Below are positions 52,552 to 61,833 of a stretch of DNA of 64,000 nucleotides, in pieces (the stretch's first letter is position 1; every line of letters starts with the position of its first letter). Source of the stretch: Chitinophaga terrae (ex Kim and Jung 2007) (lineage in GTDB: Bacteria; Bacteroidota; Bacteroidia; Chitinophagales; Chitinophagaceae); the NCBI RefSeq assembly GCF_900107795.1, contig NZ_FNRL01000012.1, forward strand, positions 124,001 to 188,000, written 5' to 3'. A program made the position numbers and the translations under genes. The notes under the pieces were generated by a model. It did not search any database and was not told the origin of the DNA. It saw nothing but the letters and a program-made list of their open reading frames with translations.

Positions 52552-53757
52552 ATGTACCCGATTGCTTTATTTCAATATTTTGTTGTAGCGGGGCTGGTTA
52601 ATACCGGCTTTTTTACGTTGATGTTAATTTCCCGGAAAAGAAATACCGCGCCTGTGGTTATATTGATCACGCTGATGTTGCTGCTCAGTTTCCAGGCGCT
52701 GCTCAATGCTTTTGACACCCGGTCGTTCTTCCTTGCCTTTCCTCACCTGAGCCGGATCTCATGGCTGCTGCCAACGGTTTTTGGCCCGCTTATCTACCTG
52801 CTGACATACTATCTTACCACAGGCAAAAAACAATTACAGCGACGGGACGTCATCCATTTTATTCCATTTTTCGTATATCTGCTGCTGTTATTACCCTGGT
52901 ACCTGCAGGCAGCGGCCGACAAACGCCGATTGCTTGACGATTTTGAAGCAGCCAGTACAAACGACTTTGGCTGGATGAACCAATTCAGCATTGCCTGGAT
53001 ATTGCTATACCTCATACTCGCCCTCGTCCAGTTACAACGGTACAGGAAAACGCTGCAATCCGTTCATGCTGCCTTCAATGTGTTCCAGCTTCAGTGGTTA
53101 CGCAGGTTTATCTATATCTTCCTGCTGATCCTTGTAGTTTCAGGGCTGGCTTTTTACGGACGCAAGTTTGGCCTACCCCTTCTCTCCCATCTCTATCACT
53201 ACAATTATGCGCTGGTCGTATTGGCTTTATACTGGGTTGCCGGCAAGTGCATTACACAACCCCAATTGTTTGAACATTGTCAACCCGTTGCTGAGCCACC
53301 GGCCTGTGAAGCGCCGGTAAAAACACTTGTTTTCGGTTCTGCCGGTTACGATGATACACAGGGCAGCGCTGCGAGGAAATATGCGAAATCGGGGCTCGAC
53401 GATGCGGCAACCGATCAGTTGACAGAACGCCTGCTTCAATATATGGATAATGAAAAGCCATACCTCGACCGTGCCCTGACCATTTCTTCACTGGCAGCTG
53501 CGCTTGGCGTAAGCCGGCATCATTTATCGCAGGTTATTAATGCGCGCCTGGCCCTGAGTTTCTTCGACTTTATCAATAGTTACCGCATCAGGGCAGTACA
53601 ATCCCAAATGCTTGCACCCGGCGCCAGGTCTTTGAGCCTCTTGGGAATTGCATATGAATGCGGGTTTAATTCTAAAGCGACCTTTAATACCTCTTTCAAG
53701 AAATTTACAGGTATGACCCCGTCGGCATACCTTAAAACCCAGCTTCAACAGGGATGA
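52552..53757 (+). CDS. Membrane-anchored AraC family regulator
   Basis: From the ATG at 52552 (MYPIALFQYFVVAGLVNTGF) the protein is 401 residues with seven predicted membrane helices in the first 235, a linker of about 60, and an AraC-type DNA-binding domain (about 305-400; LTISSLAAALGVSRHHLSQV and LLGIAYECGFNSKATFNTSF). This layout is common in Bacteroidetes and suggests sensing at the inner membrane. A TTG at 52525 is in frame but less likely. The next gene, an S41 peptidase, has its own promoter. Confidence 0.9.
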   Translation: MYPIALFQYFVVAGLVNTGFFTLMLISRKRNTAPVVILITLMLLLSFQALLNAFDTRSFFLAFPHLSRISWLLPTVFGPLIYLLTYYLTTGKKQLQRRDVIHFIPFFVYLLLLLPWYLQAAADKRRLLDDFEAASTNDFGWMNQFSIAWILLYLILALVQLQRYRKTLQSVHAAFNVFQLQWLRRFIYIFLLILVVSGLAFYGRKFGLPLLSHLYHYNYALVVLALYWVAGKCITQPQLFEHCQPVAEPPACEAPVKTLVFGSAGYDDTQGSAARKYAKSGLDDAATDQLTERLLQYMDNEKPYLDRALTISSLAAALGVSRHHLSQVINARLALSFFDFINSYRIRAVQSQMLAPGARSLSLLGIAYECGFNSKATFNTSFKKFTGMTPSAYLKTQLQQG

Positions 53758-53794
53758 TCCGGTCGGCTCAGGCGATGCAGCCAGGACTGAACAA

Positions 53795-53802
53795 TACTTT
53801 TG
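53795..53802 (+). promoter_or_regulatory. -7 promoter element of the S41 peptidase gene
   Basis: TACTTTTG is an exact TAnnTTTG match 17 bp before the ATG at 53820. It supports that start over the in-frame one at 53754. Confidence 0.6.
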
Positions 53803-53819
53803 CACGCAAAAAACAGTAC

Positions 53820-55241
53820 ATGAAACGACCTGGAGGAATACTGACAGCCTTATTATTCGCTACAAACCTCATCGCGCAGCAAGCGCCTGTAAATATTTCA
53901 ACTACCAGCCTGAAAAAGGATTTTTCAATTTTCCGTGCTGCACTAACAGAGGCGCATCCCGGCCTTTATACCTATCATGATAGCAGTTACTGGACAAAAA
54001 GATTTAAAGAGACAGCAGAGCAGTTGACACATCCGCTGACGGAGCTGGCGTTCTACCGCCTCCTGGCCCCCCTGGTTGCCGACATCAAATGCGGGCACAC
54101 CAAATGGCACCGCAACGGCCACCCCGAGGATCTATATGCTTTTTATCAAACCGGGTTATTTCCACTCAAATTATATTTCAGGGACGCGAAAGCATATGTC
54201 GTAGGTGAATACAGGAAAACAAACATTCCGCAGGGTGCAGAGATCATCGGTATTAATAATAATGATATGGCAACTGTGGCCGCCCGTCTCAAAACCAACA
54301 TACCCGCCGATGGCGTTGTAGAGAGTGCGCGCCGGCAAATGCTTGGGGAACAGTTTGCCGGTTACTATGCCAGTTTTATCGGCCCCTCTTTCTCATTCAC
54401 TATCAATTACCGCTTAAAGAACGGCACTGTAAAAACAACGGTAGTGCCTTCAGTGGATGTTGCCACTATTCGTAATCACAATACTCCGGCTACTCATGAT
54501 ACTTTAAGTGTCAGTTTTCCGGCCAAAGGCGTTGCCCTGATGCGCATACCTGTATTTATGCCACAGGAAGGAGGTCCGGAGTGGGAATCATTTCTCGCAA
54601 CTGCCTTTCATCGTATCCGGCAGGCAAATGCAGAGAGCCTGATCCTCGACCTTCGTAATAATGAAGGCGGCATTGATCAATGGGGCGCCCGGCTATTTGC
54701 CTGGTTTACCGACAAGCCATTCAGGTATTACAACAGGCTTACAGTAGTTTCGGACAGGGACTTCAGTTTCAGGCAATACGCCTCCTTGCCTGAACAATAT
54801 GACCAGCTTAAAGCCTTTATCAAAAAACAGGGCAATGAATACATCTTTACGCTCCATCCGAACCTGGATATCCAGCAGCCCCAGCAAGATCCGTTTAAAG
54901 GGAAATTATATGTGCTGATAAACGGTCGCAGCTTCTCGGTAACCAGCGAATTTGCAGCTATTGCCAGGGATCAGCACCGTGCTGTTTTTGTAGGAGAAGA
55001 AAGCGGCGGCACTATCGAAGGCAACAATAGCGGCGGCTTTGTAATTGTAAAGCTCCCCAACACGGGGCTTACACTTGGCATTCCGCTGCTCCGTTATCAT
55101 ATGTCGCTAAATGAAAAATACCCACTTGGCCGCGGCATTATACCTGACCATATAGTTGCCTCCCAACCCGCGGATATTATCAAAGGCAAGGATGCCGTAT
55201 TAGAGAAAACGCTGTCATTGATCCGGGATCAAGGCAAATAG
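53820..55241 (+). CDS. Secreted S41 family (tail-specific) peptidase
   Basis: The 473-residue protein has a signal peptide (MKRPGGILTALLFATNLIAQ), an N-terminal helical region (DFSIFRAALTEAHPGLYTYH), a PDZ-like part (about 120-170; IPQGAEIIGINNNDMATVAA) and the S41 protease core. The core shows LILDLRNNEGGIDQW (about 275-290) and the likely nucleophile Ser in INGRSFSVTSEF (about 367-378), followed by FVGEESGGTIEGN. It would act in the periplasm or at the surface. Its substrate is unknown. It ends at a terminator shared with the YbhB gene. Confidence 0.9.
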   Translation: MKRPGGILTALLFATNLIAQQAPVNISTTSLKKDFSIFRAALTEAHPGLYTYHDSSYWTKRFKETAEQLTHPLTELAFYRLLAPLVADIKCGHTKWHRNGHPEDLYAFYQTGLFPLKLYFRDAKAYVVGEYRKTNIPQGAEIIGINNNDMATVAARLKTNIPADGVVESARRQMLGEQFAGYYASFIGPSFSFTINYRLKNGTVKTTVVPSVDVATIRNHNTPATHDTLSVSFPAKGVALMRIPVFMPQEGGPEWESFLATAFHRIRQANAESLILDLRNNEGGIDQWGARLFAWFTDKPFRYYNRLTVVSDRDFSFRQYASLPEQYDQLKAFIKKQGNEYIFTLHPNLDIQQPQQDPFKGKLYVLINGRSFSVTSEFAAIARDQHRAVFVGEESGGTIEGNNSGGFVIVKLPNTGLTLGIPLLRYHMSLNEKYPLGRGIIPDHIVASQPADIIKGKDAVLEKTLSLIRDQGK

Positions 55242-55263
55242 TATCAATCCGCATGCCCTGGTA

Positions 55264-55301
55264 CTTACCTATCCCCAGCCGGCGGGCTAAGGATAGGTAA
55301 G
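55264..55301. terminator. Bidirectional terminator
   Basis: A perfect 11-bp stem CTTACCTATCC / GGATAGGTAAG with an inner AGCC/GGCT pairing lies between the convergent S41 peptidase and YbhB-type genes. T-runs are weak. Confidence 0.65.
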
Positions 55302-55314
55302 CAGCGGACCTTCA

Positions 55315-55824
55315 TTACTTTCCCTCCTGTTGGGCATATACCAGCAGCGACGCTTTTTCTATAGTGTGCATGTTGAGCATAAACCCGATTATAGCGGCGC
55401 TGGAATTTTCAGCGTCCTCCAGTTGTTCGCGGAGTGCATGCACCGTAATGATATAACGATGCAACTGGCCTGCGGGCGGGCATGGGCCATAGTAGCCCCT
55501 GACGCCCAGGTCGCTCAACCCTCCGATTGCACCCTGCGGGAGTTGACCGGCAGTAAGGTTGCCTGCATCGGCAGGCAGGGAGGTAACGGAAACGGGAATA
55601 TTATATACCACCCAGTGCCATAGCCCGCTGCCGGTTGGCGCATCAAGATCGTACATCGTTACGGCAAAGGATTTTGTACCTGCTGGCGCATTTTCCCAGT
55701 GCAGTTCGGGTGAAATATTTCCCCCCTGGCAATCGGGTCCTATTCCAAAATGTTTCTTAGTGAACTGACCTCCCAGGTCATTGCTTTTTAAAGTGAACGT
55801 TGCTTCTACTGTTTTGTTTTCCAT
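55315..55824 (-). CDS. YbhB/YbcL (PEBP, Raf kinase inhibitor-like) protein
   Basis: Starting at the ATG at 55824 (MENKTVEATFTLKSNDLGGQ) the protein is 169 residues with the phosphatidylethanolamine-binding fold: GGNISPELHWENAPAGTKSFAVTM-type text (about 36-60), YDLDAPTGSGLWHWVVYNIP and GVRGYYGPCPPAGQLHRYI (about 113-131). The in-frame ATG at 55845 overlaps the promoter box and is rejected. The role of bacterial members is unknown. There is no signal peptide, so it should be cytosolic. Confidence 0.9.
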   Translation of the reverse strand: MENKTVEATFTLKSNDLGGQFTKKHFGIGPDCQGGNISPELHWENAPAGTKSFAVTMYDLDAPTGSGLWHWVVYNIPVSVTSLPADAGNLTAGQLPQGAIGGLSDLGVRGYYGPCPPAGQLHRYIITVHALREQLEDAENSSAAIIGFMLNMHTIEKASLLVYAQQEGK

Positions 55825-55842
55825 CTTTGTATTGATTTTATG

Positions 55843-55850
55843 CAAAGGTA
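55843..55850 (-). promoter_or_regulatory. -7 promoter element of the YbhB-type gene
   Basis: CAAAGGTA on plus is TACCTTTG on minus, an exact TAnnTTTG match 18 bp before the ATG at 55824. Confidence 0.65.
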
Positions 55851-55905
55851 GAAGCGGCGCCGCCGGCGGCTTATAGCCAATCAGTCAAAGACTGTTGCCG
55901 GAAGT

Positions 55906-56727
55906 TCATCTTTTGTTTTGAAAAGCTTTAGGACTTATTCCATACACCTGTTTGAACGATTGGGAGAAGCTGGAATGGTTTTCATATCCTACTTTATAAA
56001 ACACTTCGCCTGGGTTTTCATTTTGCAACAACAACGAAGTTGCGATCTCCATTCTTCTCTGTAAAAAATACTGCCTGGGCGGCAGCTTATAAAGTTTCAG
56101 GAATTTCCTTTTAAACGTTGAAATGCTGGTATGACAAAGGAATGCCAGTTCTTCCAGGGTAAGATTGTTAGTAATATTCTGTTCCACCACTTTCCTGATC
56201 TCCAGGTCTGAATATTCTTCCTGCGATCTTAGCTGGAAAGAAAGGATCTCGCGGGGATATTTTTCCAGCAGGAACATCATCAGTTCTTCAAACTTCAGTT
56301 CCAGTTTTTCATAAGAGAAAACGGAATGCTGTTCCTGTATGTATTTAAGGGAAACGATATAATTCCTGATAAATTCGTCTTTCTCAAAAACAAGGAACGG
56401 TTGTTCGCCTGCCGTTGGTTTGGAAGGAATTTTGTCGATGACCGACGCGTATTTTACAAAAAAATTCGTCAACACTGTATTATCAAAGAACCACATTGTG
56501 CTTTTATAAACCTCGTTAACAGAGAGTTTTTCCGTCATCAGGCAATTGCCTGAAGTAAGCAACGCAAACTGGTTATCGCTGATAATGGTTTTGCCTTTGT
56601 CGTAGTGTACAACCTTTTCTCCCTGTTCTAGCAGGCTGATGAGATTTTGTTGCAGAAATATTTTATTCCGCTGTGCTTTCTCATTCGAAACATAGGTATA
56701 TAATTTCAGAACTTCATTGTTGCTCAT
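55906..56727 (-). CDS. AraC family transcriptional regulator (soluble)
   Basis: A 273-residue protein with an N-terminal cupin-like sensing part (about 10-150) and a C-terminal AraC DNA-binding domain (about 175-272; LTLEELAFLCHTSISTFKRK and GEVFYKVGYENHSSFSQSF). The size and the ExsA-like N-terminal text (VHYDKGKTIISDNQFALLTS) set it apart from the membrane-anchored AraC at 52552. It is encoded just upstream of the YbhB-type gene on the same strand, 81 bp away, but the latter has its own promoter. The target is unknown. Confidence 0.9.
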   Translation of the reverse strand: MSNNEVLKLYTYVSNEKAQRNKIFLQQNLISLLEQGEKVVHYDKGKTIISDNQFALLTSGNCLMTEKLSVNEVYKSTMWFFDNTVLTNFFVKYASVIDKIPSKPTAGEQPFLVFEKDEFIRNYIVSLKYIQEQHSVFSYEKLELKFEELMMFLLEKYPREILSFQLRSQEEYSDLEIRKVVEQNITNNLTLEELAFLCHTSISTFKRKFLKLYKLPPRQYFLQRRMEIATSLLLQNENPGEVFYKVGYENHSSFSQSFKQVYGISPKAFQNKR

Positions 56728-56816
56728 GCGTTGTAAATATTTCGTCCGCTAAAAATGAGTTATATATATCCGGGGCGGGTAAAACAACTGGATGGCAGCT
56801 ATGGGTTTATTTCCTG

Positions 56817-56824
56817 CAAAGATA
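56817..56824 (-). promoter_or_regulatory. Candidate -7 element of the soluble AraC gene
   Basis: CAAAGATA on plus is TATCTTTG on minus, an exact TAnnTTTG match about 90 bp before the ATG at 56727. Confidence 0.45.
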
Positions 56825-56853
56825 GGGAATGCAGGTTATCTTTTTGGGCAGAG

Positions 56854-56920
56854 GCAGAAACAGGAAACGGGAAGGCGAAATGGTTGTTTGCCGTTTCACC
56901 TTCCCGTTTCCTGTTTCTGC
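56854..56920. repeat. 27-bp inverted repeat hairpin after the ABC permease gene
   Basis: Arms 56854-56880 and 56894-56920 match at 26 of 27 positions with a 13-bp loop. It begins 8 bp past the permease stop. No T run follows on the minus strand, so it is not a textbook terminator, though the stem could block read-through into the AraC gene or protect the 3' end. Confidence 0.7.
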
Positions 56921-56927
56921 AATATTA

Positions 56928-59321
56928 TTATTCGCTTCTTAAACTTTTAACCGGGTTTGCCAATGCTGCTTTCACCGCCTGGAAGCTTACCGTAAAAATT
57001 GCAATGAGGGTAACCAGCAACGCCGCATAACCGAAAATGGTCCAGCCGAAGGTGATACGGTACGGGTAATTATCGAGCCATTTCTTACCAGCAAACCAGG
57101 CCAGCGGCATAGCGATAAGCAATGCGATCATTACCAGCTTCACAAATTCTATAGACAGAACCGTGGCAATATTCTGAACGGATGCACCCAATACTTTGCG
57201 TATGCCTATCTCTTTTGTCCGTTTCTCTGCAGCTAATACCGACAAGCCAAACAAGCCTATGCAGGAAATAAAGATGGTAAGGATAGCGCCGAAAAAGATG
57301 ATCTTTTTCCAACGGGCTTCCGATTCATACCTGTTCCGGTTCAATTCGTCCATGAATACATAAGAATAAGGTGTTAACGGGAAGAACTGCCTGAACTTCC
57401 GCTCAATAAAACTTAGACTGGAAGCGGCGGTATTTGGACGGATCTTTATATAAAAAGTTCCGTAAGGATTGTAGTTTGCCATTGTAAAGACCTGTGGACG
57501 GATCTTTTCATTCAGCGCCCTGAAATGGTAATCCTTTACAACACCGATCACCTGGTAAGTCCGGTCCCTGTAATTAAAGAAGACGGATTTGCCTATAGGA
57601 TCTTTCCATCCTGCTTCCTTCGCAAAGGTTTCATTTATCAGGATAGATTGAGCAGAATCGCCGGGAAAATCTGCCGAGAAATTGCGGCCTTTTACAATAG
57701 GCAATTTCAACGTTTGCAGGTAAGATTCGTCAATTGTTTCCCACGCGAACATGATGGATGAGTCATTGGGCAGCTTTGCCCCAGTGCCCCAGTAGCCGCC
57801 GTTTTTAGGCGCCACAGATTGAATATCGTGAGACGTAAGCAACTCGTTTTTAAAAGCCGCCGCCTCTTCGTGGGTCATATTATCCTTGTTTACCACTACC
57901 AGGTTGCTGTCGTCAAACCCCAGGTCTGCTTTCGTAAGATATTCGAATTGGAAGTAAACCGTGAACGTGGCTATGATCAGGAAAGAGGCGAGTGTGAACT
58001 GGAGCACGACCAGTGATTTTTGCAGGATGCCTTTGCCTTTTAATGTAAAGCGGCTGTACAGGGTTTCAACAGGTTTATAGCCCGATAGCACCATTGCCGG
58101 GTAAAAGCCGGCCAACAGGCCTGCAAGCAGGTACAGAACAATATAGCTGGCAACCAACTTTGCATCCAGCAGGTAGCTTAAGGACAGCTTTTTATTAGCC
58201 AGTTCGTTGAATACCGGCAACACTACAAAGGCTAACAGGACAGCCAATGAGAAGGCGATGGTACACAATATAAAAGATTCGCCCAGGAACTGGATGATCA
58301 ACTGTTTCCTGTCGCTGCCTACCGCCTTCCGGATCCCTATCTCCTTTGCCCGCCTTACCGACCTGGCAACTGTCAGGTTCACAAAATTGATATTGGCAAT
58401 AAGCAGCACAAACAGCGCTATCCCTGAAAGAATATAGGCATAGATAGGATTGCTGGCATGTTGCAGCCCATTTTGCGCCGAAAGCGTAGTACTCATATGT
58501 ATATCCAGCATAGGCTGAAGGGAATACGTACTTAAATTTCTATTTTTATTCCCATACCTGGCAGACAGCATCCTGAAGGTTTCTCCTGCGTCCTTTTCAT
58601 AGAACCGCTGCATCTGGGCTATAACCGCCCTGGGATCCGCTTTATCATCCAACACCACGAAGGTGTTAAGGAATGCGGAAAACCAGTTTTCTGTATTTAA
58701 GAGATCACCTGGTTTTTCTCTCATAGGCAACAGCATTCTATATTGAATAGTTGAATTTTCGGGGCAGTTTTCGGTTATAGCTGTAACCTGGTAAGGAACA
58801 AATTTGCCCTGCTCTTCCAGCATCAGCATCTTACCTACTGCATTCGTAGTACCAAATCGTTTTTTTGCCTCGTCTTTTGTGAGCACCACCGAATGCGGTT
58901 CTTTGAGGCAGCTTTTTGGGTCGCCGTCTATCACATCAAAACTGAACACAGAAAAGAAAGAAGGGTCCACGAACAAGAGATCCTGGCTTACCACATCAGG
59001 TCCATTTTTCAGGTTTACCCGGCCATCCTGCACCCGGACATAAGACTTTATGCCGGCAACATTCTGTGAAAACCGGGGCCCTTCCAGTAACCCTGTGCTG
59101 CTGCCTCCACGTACTTCACCATTGGATTCAGACCTGAAAACGACCCTGTAAATAGAGGCGCCTTTTTTATGGAAACGGTCAAAGCTCACTTCGTCTTTTA
59201 CATAAAGCAAGATGAGCATAGCACAGGTAAGGCCAATGGTAAGTCCTACAATATTGATAAGGGAATAAACTTTGTTATTCCGGAGATTGCGAAGCGCAAT
59301 TTTGATATAGTTCCTGATCAT
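56928..59321 (-). CDS. ABC transporter permease, MacB-like FtsX family
   Basis: With the ATG at 59321 (MIRNYIKIALRNLRNNKVYS) the protein is 797 residues, the normal size. It has an N-terminal helix and large periplasmic MacB domain (about 45-285), FtsX-type helices (about 290-440), a second periplasmic domain (about 460-670) and a last FtsX block (FISCIGLFGLSVLAAEKRTK, EIGIRKVLGAS) ending AALANPVKSLRSE. It would work with an ATPase encoded elsewhere, probably in export or envelope stress. The frame to 59450 adds non-family residues and is not used. Confidence 0.92.
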   Translation of the reverse strand: MIRNYIKIALRNLRNNKVYSLINIVGLTIGLTCAMLILLYVKDEVSFDRFHKKGASIYRVVFRSESNGEVRGGSSTGLLEGPRFSQNVAGIKSYVRVQDGRVNLKNGPDVVSQDLLFVDPSFFSVFSFDVIDGDPKSCLKEPHSVVLTKDEAKKRFGTTNAVGKMLMLEEQGKFVPYQVTAITENCPENSTIQYRMLLPMREKPGDLLNTENWFSAFLNTFVVLDDKADPRAVIAQMQRFYEKDAGETFRMLSARYGNKNRNLSTYSLQPMLDIHMSTTLSAQNGLQHASNPIYAYILSGIALFVLLIANINFVNLTVARSVRRAKEIGIRKAVGSDRKQLIIQFLGESFILCTIAFSLAVLLAFVVLPVFNELANKKLSLSYLLDAKLVASYIVLYLLAGLLAGFYPAMVLSGYKPVETLYSRFTLKGKGILQKSLVVLQFTLASFLIIATFTVYFQFEYLTKADLGFDDSNLVVVNKDNMTHEEAAAFKNELLTSHDIQSVAPKNGGYWGTGAKLPNDSSIMFAWETIDESYLQTLKLPIVKGRNFSADFPGDSAQSILINETFAKEAGWKDPIGKSVFFNYRDRTYQVIGVVKDYHFRALNEKIRPQVFTMANYNPYGTFYIKIRPNTAASSLSFIERKFRQFFPLTPYSYVFMDELNRNRYESEARWKKIIFFGAILTIFISCIGLFGLSVLAAEKRTKEIGIRKVLGASVQNIATVLSIEFVKLVMIALLIAMPLAWFAGKKWLDNYPYRITFGWTIFGYAALLVTLIAIFTVSFQAVKAALANPVKSLRSE

Positions 59322-59461
59322 AGTGCAGTAAAATGCCTGTTGGGCCCCAATGCGTATGCCAAATAAAACAATATTGGCTGTCAATAACTTACAAGAATGC
59401 ATTATAGAAAACTGTCCGCTAAAGAACAACTGATGTACGGCTGCGGGCAATCTGACTATGC

Positions 59462-60973
59462 TTATTCATTCAGTACCTGCAACAATTGCCTGTAAAGTTC
59501 ATCGCCCTTTCCCGGCCTGGCAGCCGATCCAACAACAATCCTGCCTGAACGGTCGGCTACCAGGTAGCGGGGGTACGACCATTCCTTTTCCGGCACGCCC
59601 AGCGCATTCCAGATCATGCCTATCTCGCTTTGATTTTTACGTACATGCTCTCCTGTTAGGTTGTTGGCAAAGATAAAGTCCCTCCATTTTTCATCATCCT
59701 TATCTTCATCCTGGGCCAGGTACAGGAATACAATATCTTTTTCTTCCAGTTGCTTTTTAAGCACCGGTTCATATTCCATATCGCTGATGCAGTAGGGGCA
59801 CCATGTGCCCCAGAGGTCTATAAACACTACCTTGCCTTTATAAGGAGCCAGCAGCGAATCCAAGGTCGACACACTCCTGTAATCTTTCCTGATCCTGATA
59901 TTCAAATTGCCGGCATATTGGTCACGGGCTTTCCGGAGGGGGGCATACATTGCTTCTGCATCCTTTACCAGGCGGCCATCACTGCTATGCTTTTGTATAA
60001 ACTGCAGCAGTCCGGCCGCTCCCTGTACCTGCCCCGACATGCAAAGATTATACAGCAGGTTATTCAGCGCTTTTTCCCACGCATACGCCGGTAACAACCC
60101 TTTCAGGCGTTTGCTGAACAACAGCATTTCACTCTCACGTTGCCTTTCCGATTGCAGGACCGCCATGCTAATACCGGTAGTTCGAAGGAACTGGCTGTCG
60201 GCACGGCCCCTGTCCTTGTCTGCCTGGTAAATATAAAATGCTTTCCAGAGCCGCATCCTGAACAGGCGCTCCAGGTACCTGTTGGCAGCAGGGCTTATTG
60301 CCAGCTCTTCTTTTGCTGGTACAGGAAAATAAGCCTGTATGGTATCTATAAAGCGCAGGTGAAAGCCTTCCCGGTTTTGTCCCCGGTTTAACCAATAAGT
60401 AAGATCTCCGGTAACAGCATTGGCATAATGATAGGTCAGCTCCGTTTGTACCGTTCTTTCAACAGCAACAGGCAATCGGGCCTGTTTCACCACGCGCCTG
60501 ACTGAATCCAGCAATTGTATGATCTGCGGAAATTTGAAACGGATCACCGAGTCGATGGGCGACCTGGCATATCCGCCGTCGGAGCCCAGTTCTTTAATGA
60601 AGGGTAATTGTTGCGTACTTTCCAGTTCCAGCCGGGAGATGAGATTATTCTCTTTGGCGGCGGCGCCGGAGAAAAAGAGCGCATTGTTTTTAAGGGTTAC
60701 CTGCAAGGGCCGGCCAGGACTCAGCAGTATGATTTTGCGCCGGGCATCCTCCCCTATCCATAGCCACCTGGTAGCCGCTCCATTAAATGTTTTCACGAAA
60801 TACCCGGAGGCGGCGGGCTGAATAAGTTCAGTTGCCTTTTTCCAGAAATTACCGTCGTAAGTTTGAGTTAATTGTACTTGACCAACAGGTTGAATATACC
60901 CTGAAAGCGTTGTTTGCCGGGCATAGGTTGCCCCGGCCGCCAATAGCAGCCATACCAGTAAATATTTTTTCAT
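59462..60973 (-). CDS. Secreted thioredoxin-like (TlpA family) protein
   Basis: The 503-residue protein has a signal peptide (MKKYLLVWLLLAAGATYA), a long N-terminal domain of unknown type (about 20-360) and a C-terminal thioredoxin fold with the redox pair in WGTWCPYC (about 388-395), followed by YPRYLVADRSGRIV. It should reduce or exchange disulfides in the periplasm. It starts 2 bp after the small membrane-protein gene, last in the sigma-factor operon, and may be its output (inference). Confidence 0.9.
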   Translation of the reverse strand: MKKYLLVWLLLAAGATYARQTTLSGYIQPVGQVQLTQTYDGNFWKKATELIQPAASGYFVKTFNGAATRWLWIGEDARRKIILLSPGRPLQVTLKNNALFFSGAAAKENNLISRLELESTQQLPFIKELGSDGGYARSPIDSVIRFKFPQIIQLLDSVRRVVKQARLPVAVERTVQTELTYHYANAVTGDLTYWLNRGQNREGFHLRFIDTIQAYFPVPAKEELAISPAANRYLERLFRMRLWKAFYIYQADKDRGRADSQFLRTTGISMAVLQSERQRESEMLLFSKRLKGLLPAYAWEKALNNLLYNLCMSGQVQGAAGLLQFIQKHSSDGRLVKDAEAMYAPLRKARDQYAGNLNIRIRKDYRSVSTLDSLLAPYKGKVVFIDLWGTWCPYCISDMEYEPVLKKQLEEKDIVFLYLAQDEDKDDEKWRDFIFANNLTGEHVRKNQSEIGMIWNALGVPEKEWSYPRYLVADRSGRIVVGSAARPGKGDELYRQLLQVLNE

Positions 60974-60975
60974 GA

Positions 60976-61296
60976 TCAGGGTTTAGTTGTTGAAGTATCG
61001 GTTTTTGTAACGAGGTAGTGTAATCCTGCCACCAGCAAAAGCACATATGCGAGTTTGCAAAAAAGCCCGAATGTATCTCCTTCCATCCCCGGTAGCCTGG
61101 TTACAAGCCCGGTTGCCAGCGCGCCTATTACTGCGCCGAGCACAAAAAACAGCCAGGATAATTTCCTGTAACGATGCGAGGCTGTTTTTACCTCCTTCTC
61201 TCTTTGAATTCTCGCCATCGTCCGTTCTTCAAAATCGCTGAACGGAATTTTGAGCCGGCTATGCTCCATCAGCTTCGAGAATTGTTCTTCATTCAT
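60976..61296 (-). CDS. Small two-helix membrane protein, probable anti-sigma partner
   Basis: A 106-residue protein with a cytoplasmic N-terminal part (MNEEQFSKLMEHSRLKIPFS), two membrane helices (about 46-66 and 80-97) and a Thr-rich end. It overlaps the ECF sigma gene by 8 bp, the usual place for an anti-sigma factor, and has the right orientation. No zinc-binding anti-sigma motif is seen and no family is recognised, so the role is inferred from position. Confidence 0.75.
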   Translation of the reverse strand: MNEEQFSKLMEHSRLKIPFSDFEERTMARIQREKEVKTASHRYRKLSWLFFVLGAVIGALATGLVTRLPGMEGDTFGLFCKLAYVLLLVAGLHYLVTKTDTSTTKP

Positions 61297-61828
61297 GTTT
61301 CAGCAGTTTATTAATAACGCCGAGCATACTTTTGCGGGCGCGATGCAGGATCACTTTAACATTAGATTCGGTCCAACCTGTGATCTCACAGACTCCTTTG
61401 ATAGATTCTTCTTCCAGGTAAAACAAACGCAAAACAACCGCTTCACGGTCAGGCAGCCGTTTCAACGCCTCTCCTACCAACCATGCCTGTTCTTCCTGGC
61501 TTTTCCTGCTTAAGGCGCTTTCGTCCACTAATTCTTCGTCATAATCGGCATGAAAATCCAGCAGTTCCTTTTGTTGTTTTTTCCGCCTGAGAAAAGATTC
61601 GTTCAATACAATGCGATAGAACCAGGTTTTATAACTCGAACGCTCAGAAAAAGAAGCCAATGCATTGAATGCTTTCACAAAAGCGTCCTGTACTGCCTCC
61701 TCTGCCAGGAATTCATCTTTCAGGATTGACATAGCGAGGGAGAAAGCCATATCCTGGTATTTCTTCAAAAAATACCGGTATGCTTCCGTATCACCCGACC
61801 GTACTTTGGCCACATACAGGTCATCCAT
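61289..61828 (-). CDS. ECF-type RNA polymerase sigma factor
   Basis: This 179-residue protein has sigma region 2 (about 10-80; YRYFLKKYQDMAFSLAMSIL, AEEAVQDAFVKAFNAL) and region 4 (about 115-170; LPDREAVVLRLFYLEEESIK, GWTESNVKVILHRARKSM). It is encoded 5 bp after a small membrane-protein gene and overlaps a probable anti-sigma gene by 8 bp. No SusCD or FecR gene is adjacent, so it probably belongs to an envelope-stress type circuit rather than polysaccharide uptake. Confidence 0.93.
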   Translation of the reverse strand: MDDLYVAKVRSGDTEAYRYFLKKYQDMAFSLAMSILKDEFLAEEAVQDAFVKAFNALASFSERSSYKTWFYRIVLNESFLRRKKQQKELLDFHADYDEELVDESALSRKSQEEQAWLVGEALKRLPDREAVVLRLFYLEEESIKGVCEITGWTESNVKVILHRARKSMLGVINKLLKHE

Positions 61829-61833
61829 CCAGG

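Noticed and set aside
56755-57030. 91-codon plus-strand ORF across the 27-bp hairpin
   Set aside because: It is made of the palindrome and the reverse of the permease 3' end.
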